Assembly: GCA_963847945.1 (NCBI GenBank)
Contig: CAWKBX010000001.1
Coordinates: 517,643-581,642, forward strand
DNA: 64,000 nt
From: JANMJD01 sp963847945
GTDB lineage: Bacteria; Actinomycetota; Acidimicrobiia; Acidimicrobiales; Ilumatobacteraceae
Direction: 5' to 3'
The notes beneath the pieces are model-generated. The model did not search any database. It saw only the letters and a program-made list of their open reading frames with translations, and had not been told where the DNA came from. The position numbers and the translations under genes are program-made. This document shows, piece by piece, positions 48,017 to 57,566 of this stretch. Numbering within the stretch: the stretch's first letter is position 1; every line of letters starts with the position of its first letter.

Positions 48017-48593
48017 AGGGGTCCTTTGGCGTGCGGGCGAAGATCTCGCGAACCATCGGCTCGAAGTGTTCCAGCGGCTGATGTTTGTAGGCGGGGTCGA
48101 AACAATTCTGATCCCACTCGGCGCAGAACCGAATGGTCTCCGCGTAGAACGGATGGTCACGATGACGATCGCGTTCGTCGGGATTGCGGCCGTAGTGACC
48201 GAACCAGTAGTAGCCCTGGAACAGCCCGTGGTGCCTGACGATCCAGTAGTTCTGCTCGCTGACATAGGGCCGCAGCAGGGCGGCGCCAACCTCGGAGTGG
48301 TTGGCGGTTCCGATGACGTCGCCAATGTCGTGGAGCAGGGCCATCACCACCGTCTCGGTGTCGGCGCCGTCGCGCTCGGCGCGGGTCGCCGATTGCAGCA
48401 CGTGCTCCAGCCGGGAGACCAGGTACGGCGAGGGTCCGTTCATCTGATCGAGCCAGTCCATCACCCGGTCGGCCTGGCTGTGGACCTGTACCTCCTCGTG
48501 GACGAAGGCAAGGTCGTGGTCGGCCTTGGTGAACTCGGCCATCGAGGTGAACCCGACCTTTGCATCGGTCAGGCCGTGAAGTAGATCTGTCAT
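48006..48593 (-). CDS. HD-domain protein, possible mixed-valent diiron oxygenase (PhnZ/TmpB-like)
   Basis: The 195-residue protein has HD-type metal ligands in order: RLEHVLQSATRAERDGAD, VVMALLHDIGDVIGTANH and YWIVRHHGLFQGYYW. The LEH..LLHDIG spacing resembles PhnZ (LEHSLQ, LLHDLG), which cleaves 1-hydroxyphosphonates. The Tyr and Glu that gate the PhnZ iron are not at the same spacing before the first His; only PYLVSRLEH is seen. The start follows GGAAAGG. It directly follows a TauD-like gene, the same pairing as PhnY-PhnZ and TmpA-TmpB. Function is inferred. Confidence 0.8.
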   Translation of the reverse strand: MTDLLHGLTDAKVGFTSMAEFTKADHDLAFVHEEVQVHSQADRVMDWLDQMNGPSPYLVSRLEHVLQSATRAERDGADTETVVMALLHDIGDVIGTANHSEVGAALLRPYVSEQNYWIVRHHGLFQGYYWFGHYGRNPDERDRHRDHPFYAETIRFCAEWDQNCFDPAYKHQPLEHFEPMVREIFARTPKDPFEA

Positions 48594-48667
48594 GAGTGCA
48601 CCTTTCCATCGTGGGGGCCGCGCCCCAAACCCCATCGACACCCGGCTCGCCGGCGCTCCCTCGGTCG

Positions 48668-49851
48668 TCAGGTGCATGCACCATGGCATTTGTCGCCTCG
48701 CCGGTCAACCGGGCGATGGCGCTGTGGACGTCATCGGTCGAGAAATACACGTCTTGCAGGTGGCGCGGCCCGTCGGTCTGGAACGCCGTGCGGGCGTGGA
48801 GCGCACGGTAACCGTTGACGAACAGCATGTCGCCGCCCCCGAGCCGAAAGCGGACCTGGTTGGCGCGGTCGCTGACGAGCCGGCCAAGCATCCGGTAGGC
48901 GCGATACCACTCGGCCAAGTCGGGGTGGTCGAAGGGCAGCGGCTGCATCAACTGGTTCGAGAATCGCAGGTGGCTGAAGCGTCCGTGAACATCGCGTCGA
49001 ATCACGGGGTTACGGCTGAATCCATCGGCGTGACTGGAGTACTGGCGGAACCCCACCTCGACGCGGCTGAGTACGTCGACGGCGGCCGGGTCGAGGGCCT
49101 GAAGCTGTTCCAGTACACACCAGCCGTCGACGACGATCGAGTCTCCCCCCGACGCCTCGTTGACCAGCATCGACAGGATCTGGCCGCTCGGAGGGTGGCT
49201 GTACTGGGCGTTGTCGTTGTGCGGCGGCAGTCCCTCGGACGTGAACGCCACGTTGTAGCCGGCGGGGTCGACCTTGACGTCGAAGATGAAACCGAGCGAG
49301 GAATCGATGAGCGTCAAGCCGATCGACCGAGCGAAGTCGACGACGGTGCCCGGTATCCGCGGCGCATCGGTGACGACGACGGCCCCGTCGCGGCGGAACG
49401 ACTCGAACATCTGCCGGCGGGTGTCGGCATCGGCGAGCACCGCATCATGCTCGAATCGGCCGAGTTGATAGTCGCCGGTCCAGAGCGTGGTGGTGTACTC
49501 CCCCCGCGACGCCGCCGTGCGAATGTGGGCCCACGAGTCGGGTGCGTACACCGTTCGGTGACCGTCTGCCCAGGTCAGATGCAACTCCCCGTCGACGACA
49601 GCAACGTCGGCGACGGTCGGCGCATCGGACTCCATCCAGGGCTGGCGTCGCCGCTCGTCGGTCTGGACGATTCGACAGTCCGTGCACGGGCAGTTGTCGC
49701 GCAGCCATTCGTTGGGAAGCTGCACGATCCCCGATTCGAGGGTGACGAGCACCCCCTCACCCGTGGGCGCGGCGTCGACGAAGGCTCCGTCGGGGAGCGC
49801 AGCGCCGCGAGCGCCCATATCAACATGGCCGAAGATTCCGTTCATGTACAT
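48668..49851 (-). CDS. TauD/GBBH-like Fe(II)/2-oxoglutarate dioxygenase (TmpA-like), 3' end uncertain
   Basis: About 394 residues. An N-terminal zinc-binding DUF971-like domain (EWLRDNCPCTDCRIVQ) precedes the oxygenase core: GLTLIDSSLGFIFDVKVDPA, iron ligands in LPPHNDNAQYSHPP and distal His in NGYRALHARTAFQTD. This layout is that of gamma-butyrobetaine hydroxylase and of TmpA. Its frame has no stop before the HD gene; a one-base change near 48670 would end it there, so the 3' end is an estimate. The start at 49851 has an alternative ATG six bases later. Confidence 0.85.
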
Positions 49852-49902
49852 ATCGTCGCGCAGCGTGTTGACCGCGGGAGGAGTCAGCTCCGCAAATCGG
49901 GT

Positions 49903-50794
49903 TCAGGTCTGCAAATCGAGGACGGCCTCGGCGAGCCAGTCGAGTTCGTCGTCCCATGCCGACACCGTCCCCACGGGTCGCAGCACGAACTTCGACAACC
50001 CCTCCTCGATCAGCTCACCGAGCAATCGGCGTAGAGGCTCGCGTCCGACCGGGAGAATGCCGTCGATCTCGCCGTCCGGGCGGCGGGCCCGCGCTGCGGC
50101 GAGCACCTCATCGCCGGGCGGGGTCCGGGCGAAGGGGATGCTCAGCCCGAAGTGCTCCGGATCGATCTGGTGGTCGTTGGCGTCGGCGATCTCGAGGATT
50201 CGTCGAGTCGCGATTCCCGCCTCGGGCGGGGTGAGGTTGGCGCCGAGCCATCCGTCGGACAGCCGTCCACTGCGATCGATCGCCGCCGGACCGACGCCAC
50301 CGAGCCAGATCTCCAACGGCTGCTGCACGGGTCGGGCCGGGAGCGAGAGACCGACGCATTGGAAGGTCTCGCCGACGTGATCGACCGCCTCACCCTCCCA
50401 CCACCGGCGCAGGAGCGGGATCACCTCGTCGAGGTAGTGGCCGCGATGGGCGCGCCCGATCGTCAGTGCCTCGCGTTCGCCTGGCTGGTCGAGCCCAGGC
50501 ACAAGGCTCAGCAGCAACCGTCCGCTCGAGAGCTGATCGAGTTGGGCGAGCTCCTTGGCCAGAACGAATGGGCTGCGGCCGAACGGCACGACGTTGGCTC
50601 CCAGCTTCAGCCGGGTTGTGCGGGATGCGGCGAACGCCGAGTCCGAGTAGCGGATCGACGAGCGGACCCATCGGTACATCCGACAGCCAGATCGTGTCGA
50701 AGCCCCGCGCCTCGAGACCGTCGATCACGGCGCTCAGCGTCGCGGGGTCGGGCGACGAGGCGCCCGGTGAGATGGCGATGCGAACCTTCATCAT
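49903..50794 (-). CDS. LLM-class F420-dependent oxidoreductase (third copy), one frameshift
   Basis: About 297 residues after joining MKVRIAISPGASSPD and ARGFDTIWLSDVPMGPLVDP to AFAASRTTRLKLGANVVPFG; the shift is near 50645. LDQLSSGRLLLSLVPGLDQP and EIWLGGVGPAAIDRSGRLSD follow, typical of F420 TIM barrels. Start at 50794 or 50791. It lies upstream of the TauD-like gene on the same strand, so four genes here may form one operon. Confidence 0.84.
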
Positions 50795-50990
50795 CCCAGC
50801 CTGGCCGGTGACACCCCCGGAAACCGCAATGCGCCCCGCCCGGTCTTCGAAGGCATCATTCAGGACCCCGACCAGCTTCCAACCAGACGCGTCCGAACGG
50901 ACACGCGGAGTATGCATTTTGAAGCTTGTGGTGAGCTTTCAGACCCATCACGAGAGATTCGGTGACTATCTGCATCATTCGAACTCCTTG

Positions 50991-51368
50991 ATGGGGTCTG
51001 TTCCCACTGTGAATGACATTTCAGCTCTCACCTTCTCCATCTCCACCACCTCCACTGCTGGATCCCCCACAGGGGTCGAGCGGCGGTTCGCCCGGCGATT
51101 CAGCGCCAGCGCTCGTCGGCCGGCGCATGCGATCGAAGTTCGCATCGACGGCCAGGCCCGCAACGACTTCTACGTCTCAGTGCTTCGCGTCGTCGGCGGC
51201 CCGTCGTATGGCACGGCCACGATCGGCGAGGACCGCTACCCCCTCGCCCAGGACGGCTCGCTCACCGTTCAGTTCCTCGTCGATCCGCTGCCCGCCCCGT
51301 TGACGGTCACCGTCACCGACGGCTTCGGCAACTCACGTGGATTCCGCTTCGAGTCCACCACCGACTGA
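50991..51368 (+). CDS. Hypothetical protein, probably surface or secreted
   Basis: The 125-residue frame starts at an ATG with no clear ribosome site. After a Ser/Thr-rich stretch (SALTFSISTTSTAGSPTG) and an Arg/Ala-rich one, it reads EVRIDGQARNDFYVSVLRVV, GTATIGEDRYPLAQDGSLTV and VTVTDGFGNSRGFRFESTTD, a beta-rich, Ig-like pattern. I recognise no family. A longer reading from an upstream GTG is possible. Confidence 0.5.
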   Translation: MGSVPTVNDISALTFSISTTSTAGSPTGVERRFARRFSASARRPAHAIEVRIDGQARNDFYVSVLRVVGGPSYGTATIGEDRYPLAQDGSLTVQFLVDPLPAPLTVTVTDGFGNSRGFRFESTTD

Positions 51369-51469
51369 CATGGAGTCGTAGCCCGAATGACATCAAATCG
51401 TCATACCGGCTAGCCTTTCGGCCGGCGGTCGTTTCGCAGTGACGCCGCAGCCAGCTTCGGAGCGTGGGC

Positions 51470-52198
51470 ATGAAGGTTCGAGCAACAGCAAGATGGTGCG
51501 CCGGGTTGATCACGGTGATCGTGGCGGCGACCGTCGCCGGCGTGACCTCTCCGTCAGCGACCCAGGCCGGCGGGGTCGCTTCGACCACGACCGTCGCCGG
51601 CAGCACGACGACCACGTCCGCCACAACCATCCCATCGACGACCACCACCACGCCTCCTCCGTCGACCACCGTCCCGTCGCCTCCCGATGCCGCCACCAGC
51701 GGCTCACTGGTGATCGCCGGCAACCCCGCCGAGCGCGAGAAGCCGCCGGCACCGTGGAGTCCGCAACTCCTGTTTCCGATGGATCCCAAGCCTCGTTGCG
51801 AGGTGCTCGACAACTTTGGCGACCCCCGCTCGGGCGGGCGGTCGCATGAAGGCACCGACATTCTGGCCGCGCTCGGCCAGGCGGTCTACGCCGTCGAGTC
51901 GGGAACGATCACGACCAAGACGGCGGTCGGTGCTCCCAACGCCTCGCTGTCGGGCAACTCACTCGTCGTCACTCGCGCCGACCGCACGTACTACATGTAC
52001 GCCCACCTATCGGCGTTCGCTCCCGGCATCGAGAAGGGCTCTAGGGTCGCTCTGGGGCAGGTCATCGGCTACGTCGGAGACACCGGCAATCCCGGAGCAG
52101 GCAACTACCACCTGCACTTCGAGGTTCACCCGGACGGCGCCGCGGCGGTCAACGCGCTCACGCTGACCGAGATCCCCTCCGGTTGCAAGGTCTACTGA
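51470..52198 (+). CDS. Secreted M23 (LytM-type) peptidase-domain protein
   Basis: The 242-residue protein has a signal peptide (CAGLITVIVAATVAGVTSPS), a Thr/Pro-rich linker to about residue 75 and a C-terminal M23 domain. Zinc-binding motifs are GGRSHEGTDILA (HxxxD) and NYHLHFEVHPDG (HxH), with GQVIGYVGDTGNPGAG between. It probably cuts or remodels peptidoglycan, or acts as an amidase activator. The ATG at 51470 is preferred to the upstream GTG. Confidence 0.88.
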   Translation: MKVRATARWCAGLITVIVAATVAGVTSPSATQAGGVASTTTVAGSTTTTSATTIPSTTTTTPPPSTTVPSPPDAATSGSLVIAGNPAEREKPPAPWSPQLLFPMDPKPRCEVLDNFGDPRSGGRSHEGTDILAALGQAVYAVESGTITTKTAVGAPNASLSGNSLVVTRADRTYYMYAHLSAFAPGIEKGSRVALGQVIGYVGDTGNPGAGNYHLHFEVHPDGAAAVNALTLTEIPSGCKVY

Positions 52199-52226
52199 GC
52201 CCATCTCCTCGGGCCGAGCGAGGCCT

Positions 52227-53546
52227 TCAGCTCCGCATGAAGCACAGTCGCTCGAATCGCCGTCGGAACTCAGAGGTTCGGGTCGCAATCGCCGCTCGAT
52301 CGTTGGCCGAGCCGCCGAGTGCCGCCGAGATCAGATCGGCGAGTTCGGGCATGTCGTCGGCGGTCATCCCCCAGCGGACGGCTTCAGGGGTACCAAAGCG
52401 GACGCCGCCCCATTCGTCTCCCCCCGGCAGGCCGATGGCGCAGGCCAGAATGTTGGCCTCGCGCAGCTGAATTGAAGCGTGATGACCCCCGTCCCATCGA
52501 TCGGCGACCACGGCGAACTGGTGGGAACGGGTCGGTCCGTCAGGGGTCGTGAACACCGGCAGGCCGCGTTCGGCGAGGGCCGCGGCCAGCGCGGCGGCGG
52601 TGTCGATCATCGCCGCGGCATAGGCCGGGCCGAACTCCACCCAGTCGAGCAGAGCAATGGCCAACGCGGCGGTCTTGCCGACGTCGAAGTTGGCGGTCAG
52701 GCCCGGGTAGGCAATCGCGTCGATCCGTTCGGCCAGGTCGGCGCGGTTGGTCAACACCATGCCACCGGCCGGGCCGCCGAGACTCTTGTAGGTACTCATC
52801 GTCATCATGTCGGCCCCCTCATCAAGGGGATTCGCCCACGTCCGCCCGGCGAACATGCCACACGCGTGGGCCGCGTCGAACAACAGGTCGGCACCCACGG
52901 CATCGGCGATCGCCCGGACTTCGGCCACCGGATGCGGGAGCAGATTGAGGCTGGCACCCATCGTGATCAGCCGCGGCCTGACCCGTTCGGCCAGCTCAGC
53001 CAGGCCATCGACGTCGATCGAGTACCGATCGGCGGCCACCGGAGCGGTGATGATGTTCAAGCCGTAGAGCCCCGCCGCGCCTTCGTTCCGATGGGTCACA
53101 TGGCCGCCGACCGCAGCAGGCGGCACGATGATCGTGTCGCCGGGCTTGCAGGTCGCCATGAACGAATACAGGTTCGCCAGCGCGCCCGACCCGACGCGCA
53201 GCTCCGCGTAGCGAGCGCCGAACACCCGGCAGGCGAGATCGGCGGCGATCACCTCGATCTGCTCGATCGCCTCGAGCCCCATCTCGTACTTCAGACCGGC
53301 GTAGCCGAGCGAGGGCCGCGTGCCCAGACCGGCGGCCAGAGCGGCCTCAGCGTTCGGATTCATCACGTTGGTGGCCGGGTTGAGATTGACGCAGTCCCGG
53401 TCGTGGATCTCACGGTTCTCGGTGATCAACCCGGCGAGGCGGCCAGCGACCTCGTCGGAGCTGTACTCGGCGACTCCCGCCAGCACTTCGGCCTCACGAT
53501 GCCGAGCCTCGGCCGGGAGCCACTCGCGTGTTGTTGGGAGATGCAT
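52227..53546 (-). CDS. Serine hydroxymethyltransferase-like PLP enzyme
   Basis: The 439-residue fold-type I PLP enzyme resembles GlyA-type proteins. It shows NLNPATNVMNPNAEAALAAG, GLGTRPSLGYAGLKYEMGLE, GSGALANLYSFMATCKPGDT, LLFDAAHACGMFAGRTW and the PLP lysine in MMTMSTYKSLGGPAGGMVLT. The divergent C-terminus lets it act on other amino acids (for example alpha-methylserine or 3-hydroxyamino acids), so glyA is not assigned. ATG at 53546 or GTG at 53558. It is divergent from the amidohydrolase gene 68 bases away. Confidence 0.85.
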   Translation of the reverse strand: MHLPTTREWLPAEARHREAEVLAGVAEYSSDEVAGRLAGLITENREIHDRDCVNLNPATNVMNPNAEAALAAGLGTRPSLGYAGLKYEMGLEAIEQIEVIAADLACRVFGARYAELRVGSGALANLYSFMATCKPGDTIIVPPAAVGGHVTHRNEGAAGLYGLNIITAPVAADRYSIDVDGLAELAERVRPRLITMGASLNLLPHPVAEVRAIADAVGADLLFDAAHACGMFAGRTWANPLDEGADMMTMSTYKSLGGPAGGMVLTNRADLAERIDAIAYPGLTANFDVGKTAALAIALLDWVEFGPAYAAAMIDTAAALAAALAERGLPVFTTPDGPTRSHQFAVVADRWDGGHHASIQLREANILACAIGLPGGDEWGGVRFGTPEAVRWGMTADDMPELADLISAALGGSANDRAAIATRTSEFRRRFERLCFMRS

Positions 53547-53613
53547 CGACGTCGTCACCGCGCGATGTTGACATGTCGAATGCTCGCCGACTCGATCAGT
53601 AGCGTCACCGACC

Positions 53614-55249
53614 ATGCGCGTCGTCACCGGATCACGAGTCTTCACCGCCGACCCCGAGAGGCCGTGGGCCGAGGCGGTGGTCGTCGACGGCGAGCAGATC
53701 GCCTTCGTCGGATCACGGGCCGAGGCCCACTCCCTCGCCGGTGCCGACGCGACGACGATCACCGCGCCAGGCATCGTGATGCCCGGGTTCGTCGACGCCC
53801 ACGCCCACATCATGGGAACCGGGGCCGGGCTGCTCAAGGCCCAGCTGCGCGACGCCGCCGACTTGGGCACGATCGAGCAACGGCTGCTCGAATGGGCCGA
53901 AGCCCACCCAGACGCCCCGCGGGTGCTCGGCCTCGGCTGGTTGTTCTCCGCGGTTCCCGGCGGCGAGCCGACCCGCCAGATGCTCGATGACATCATTCCC
54001 GATCGCCCCGTCTATCTCGACGCGATGGACTTCCACTCGGTGTGGGTCAACTCCGCCGCCCTCGCCGAGATGGAGATCGGTCCCGACACCCCCGACCCGA
54101 TCGGTGGGACGATCGTGCGCGACTCGTCGGGCGCGGCCGACCGGTCTGCTCCTCGAAACGGCCTGTGAACAGCTGGCCTGGCCCGTTGCCAACCGGGCAT
54201 CGTCGGCCGAGCGCGACTCCCACCTGCGAGCGACGATCAACGCCTATCACGCTTCGGGGGTGACCACCTCGGTCGACATGGGCTTGGACGAGTCAGACCT
54301 GCGGGCGATGAAACGGTGCGCTGATCAGGGCGAACTGACGTTGAGGGTGGTCGCCCACTGGCTCATCCGACGCGATGACGATCCGGCCGTCGAGCTGGCC
54401 CAGGTCACCCGGGCAGCAGAACTTGCGGCGACATACTCGACCGGTCAGATTCGGATCGTCGGCATCAAGGTCATCGTCGACGGCACCATCGATGCCTGCA
54501 CCGCCGGGATGATCGAGCCGTACTCGAACGGCCGACCCGGGTCGCTGATCTGGGACGCCGAAGCGCTGCAACGAGTGGTGGTCGCCGCCGACACCGCCGG
54601 TTTGCAGATCGCCCTCCATGCCATCGGCGACCTCGCCGTCCGTACCGCGATCGACGCGTTAGAGGTCGCCACCCTCACCAACCCGGCGCGAGATCGGCGG
54701 CATCGCATCGAACATCTGGAGTACGTCGACGACGCCGACATCGGCCGACTCGCGCCGTTGGGCATCACCGCCTCGATGCAGCCCGTACACATCGACCCGG
54801 CGGTCTATGCCAACTGGGGGGCCATGCTCGGTGAGTCGCGCGCCCATCACGGCTTCGCCTGGCCGGAGTATCTCGCCCATGGCACCACGCTGGCGTTCGG
54901 CACCGATACCCCGACCGCCCCATATGAGCCCCTCCCGAACATGTACATCGCCGCCACCCGCAAGTCGCCCGGCGACCCCTCGCTGCCGCCGCATCGGCCC
55001 GACTTCGCGCTGCCGATTCAGGACGCGATCGTGCACGGCACCCGCGATGCGGCGTGGGCCAGCTTCGGGGAACACGAATTCGGCATGCTGCGCGCCGGCC
55101 TGGCCGCCGACCTGATCATGCTCGACCGCGACCCGCTCGCCGACGAACCCGGCAGCCTGCTCGAGGCCCGTGTCGTGCGGACGATGGTCGCCGGACGGTC
55201 GGTCTTCGTCGCGCCGTTCGAGCCCGAGGGCCGACCGGCCATATGGTGA
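53614..55249 (+). CDS. Amidohydrolase_3 (YtcJ-like) protein, one frameshift
   Basis: About 545 residues. The first metal motif is VMPGFVDAHAHIMGTGAG; later GLGWLFSAVPGGEPTRQMLD, the Lys/His segment KVIVDGTIDACTAGMIEP, LQIALHAIGDLAVRTAIDAL, RRHRIEHLEYVDD and LAFGTDTPTAPYEP. The shift near 54137 joins VRDSSG to RPTGLLLETACEQL. Such enzymes hydrolyse amide, formamide or cyclic substrates; the actual one is unknown. Confidence 0.85.
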
Positions 55250-55253
55250 GCCG

Positions 55254-55994
55254 ATGAACGAACGTCGCGTTGCCCTGATCGCTGGAGCCGGCTTCTACGT
55301 CGGACCCGACCTCGCCCGGGTACTGGCCGCCCGTGGCCACGACCTGGTACTCGGCGACCCCGACCCCACCCTCGTGGAGGAGTTGGAAGCCAGAGGTACG
55401 GCGGTCGAGGTCGTCACCGGCACCTTCGACCTGAGCCAGGCAGAATCGTCATTACGCCTGGTCGCGGCCGGGATCGCCAGGTTCGGGCGAGTCGACTCGG
55501 CCGCCGCGTTCAGCGGGGCGATCGTCACCGGGCGGTTCATGAATTCCACCGTCGAGTACTTTCAGAAGGTGATCGACGGGTGCATGGTCGCCCCGTACCA
55601 CTTCCTCAAGGCCGTGCTCCCGCCGATGATCGAACGTGGTGATGGCCAGGTGCTGGTGATCACCTCGGCGAGCGCGGCCCGCCCGACCCCCGGTGCCCCG
55701 CTGTATTCCGCGGCCCGGGCGGGCGCCACCCATCTGGTCCGCAACGTTGCCGGCGAGGTGGCCCGCAACGGCGTGCAGGTCAACGCCGTCGGTACGAACT
55801 TCATGGACTTCCCCGAGTTCCGCCGAGCCACGGGAGCCGACGATCCGGCGGTTCGAGCCAAGCTCGAAGGCCAGGTCCCGCTCGGCCGCCTGGGCACCAT
55901 GGCCGAGTTCGCCTACTTCTGCGCCCCCTACGTCGATGGCACCAGCCGCTTCACCACCGGCCAGTACACCTCGTACGCCGGAGGCTGGGCCTGA
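55254..55994 (+). CDS. SDR-family protein with YxxxR in place of YxxxK
   Basis: The 246-residue Rossmann protein has ALIAGAGFYVGPDLARVLAA, AAAFSGAIVTGRFMNSTVEY and VLVITSASAARPTPGAPLYS, then AARAGATHLVRNVAGEVARN. The usual catalytic lysine after Tyr-xxx is arginine, and the nucleotide motif GAGFYVG departs from GxxxGxG. The start is ATG at 55254, five bases past the amidohydrolase stop, with TATGGT six bases before it. Enzyme activity may be changed or lost. Confidence 0.82.
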   Translation: MNERRVALIAGAGFYVGPDLARVLAARGHDLVLGDPDPTLVEELEARGTAVEVVTGTFDLSQAESSLRLVAAGIARFGRVDSAAAFSGAIVTGRFMNSTVEYFQKVIDGCMVAPYHFLKAVLPPMIERGDGQVLVITSASAARPTPGAPLYSAARAGATHLVRNVAGEVARNGVQVNAVGTNFMDFPEFRRATGADDPAVRAKLEGQVPLGRLGTMAEFAYFCAPYVDGTSRFTTGQYTSYAGGWA

Positions 55995-56046
55995 GACGCC
56001 TGCGGGCTGATTGGCAGCACGTCCACGAATCGTGTGGACTGGCGGG

Positions 56047-57189
56047 GTGACGCTTTTCGATGCCACCCACGACATGTTCCGCGAGAGTTGGAAGGCCTTC
56101 GTGGCCAACGAGATCGTGCCCCATGTCGCCGGGTGGAACAAGGCGAGGTTGACGCCACGGGAGTTGTTCGCCAAGGCCGGCGAGCACGGCTTTGTCGGCA
56201 TGGCGATCCCCGAGGAATTCGGCGGCGGCGGCACCGACGACTTCCGCTTCAACATGATCATCGCCGAGGAGTTGGCCTACGCCGGAACCGGCGGAACGGC
56301 ACTCGGCCTCACCCTGCACAACGACATCACGACGCCCTATTTCCTTGCCTACTGCAACGACGAGCAGAAGCAGCGCTGGCTGCCGGGCATCGCCGCCGGA
56401 ACCCTGATCACCGCAGTGGCGATGACCGAGCCGGGGATCGGCTCCGACCTCGCCTCGATGGCCACCACGGCCATCCGTGACGGTGACACCTACGTCATCA
56501 ACGGGGCCAAGACGTTCATCACCAACGGAATCAACTCCGACCTGGTGATCGTCGCCGCCAAGAGCGACCCGACCCAGAAACACCGCGGCGTCAGCCTGTT
56601 CGTGGTCGAGCGGGGCATGCCCGGGTTCGAGCGCGGTCGAAAGCTCGACAAGATCGGCATGCCCAGCCAAGACACGGCCGAGCTGTTCTTCACCGACGTC
56701 CGCGTGCCGATCGAGAACCGGCTGGGCAACGAGGGCGAGGGTTTCACCTACCTCACGGCCAACCTCGCCCAGGAGCGGTTGTCGATCGCGATCACCGGGG
56801 TCGCGGTCGCCCGCCAGGCGTTGGCATGGACCCTCGAGTACGTCAAGGAGCGCAAGGCGTTCGGCGCGTCGATCGGATCGTTCCAGAACACGAAGTTCGT
56901 GCTGGCCGAGGTCGCCACCGAGGTGGAAGTGACGCAGTCGTTTATCAACGATTGTGTCGCTGAGCTGCTCGAAGACCGGTTGACGCCGGCCAAGGCGGCG
57001 ATGGCGAAATGGTGGGCGACCGAGGTGCAGAAGCGCTGCGTCGATCGCTGTCTGCAGCTGTTCGGCGGCTACGGCTACATGCTCGAATACCCGATTGCCC
57101 AGGCCTACGCCGATGCCCGCGTGACCACGATCTACGGCGGCACCACCGAGATCATGAAGACGATCATCGCCAAAGACCTGGGGCTCTAA
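56047..57189 (+). CDS. Acyl-CoA dehydrogenase
   Basis: The 380-residue flavoenzyme has GFVGMAIPEEFGGGGTDDFR, ITAVAMTEPGIGSDLASMAT, YVINGAKTFITNGINSDLVI, the catalytic-region sequence AQAYADARVTTIYGGTTEIM and ending KTIIAKDLGL. The GTG at 56047 starts at the family N-terminus. Its neighbours (SDR, UxaA-type dehydratase) suggest breakdown of a branched or functional acyl chain, but no set of beta-oxidation genes is complete here. Confidence 0.93.
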   Translation: MTLFDATHDMFRESWKAFVANEIVPHVAGWNKARLTPRELFAKAGEHGFVGMAIPEEFGGGGTDDFRFNMIIAEELAYAGTGGTALGLTLHNDITTPYFLAYCNDEQKQRWLPGIAAGTLITAVAMTEPGIGSDLASMATTAIRDGDTYVINGAKTFITNGINSDLVIVAAKSDPTQKHRGVSLFVVERGMPGFERGRKLDKIGMPSQDTAELFFTDVRVPIENRLGNEGEGFTYLTANLAQERLSIAITGVAVARQALAWTLEYVKERKAFGASIGSFQNTKFVLAEVATEVEVTQSFINDCVAELLEDRLTPAKAAMAKWWATEVQKRCVDRCLQLFGGYGYMLEYPIAQAYADARVTTIYGGTTEIMKTIIAKDLGL

Positions 57190-57190
57190 C

Positions 57191-57532
57191 GTGGCCTTCG
57201 GACAAGCTTCCGGCCCTCCCGCCCCCGCCAAACAGGTACAGGAACTGCTCGAACTGCTCCAGGCCGCCGGCCACTCCGACTTCCGCGACGCCCGTGGCCC
57301 GATGGGCTTCAACCAACGCCAGGCGGCCGGCAAGTTCACCCGCGATGAGGTGACGGCGTTCATTGAACAACTCCAATCCGAGTCGCAAGACCCTTCGGAC
57401 GGCGGCGAAGTCCCGGCCGTTGCCGCTCCATCGCCACGTCTGTCGGCGAGCGAGCAGGCGATCCGCAAGTTGCCCACCGACCAACTCGCCGCCGAACTGC
57501 AGCGCCGGGGCTGGATCGTGATCGAGCCGTAG
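57191..57532 (+). CDS. Small hypothetical protein after acyl-CoA dehydrogenase
   Basis: A 113-residue protein from a GTG one base after the dehydrogenase stop, so likely co-translated. It has AKQVQELLELLQAAGHSDFR, a GPMGFNQRQAAGKFTRDEVT segment and an acidic/proline linker before a short C-terminal helix with PTDQLAAELQRRGWIVIEP. No signal peptide or membrane helix. I recognise no function. Confidence 0.6.
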   Translation: MAFGQASGPPAPAKQVQELLELLQAAGHSDFRDARGPMGFNQRQAAGKFTRDEVTAFIEQLQSESQDPSDGGEVPAVAAPSPRLSASEQAIRKLPTDQLAAELQRRGWIVIEP

Positions 57533-57566
57533 TTCGGCTCCGCCCCACTTGGCGCGAGGATGGGGT

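Noticed and set aside
48592..50034. Plus-strand open frame opposite the TauD-like gene
   Set aside because: The TauD-like motifs lie on the minus strand; the plus translation matches nothing.
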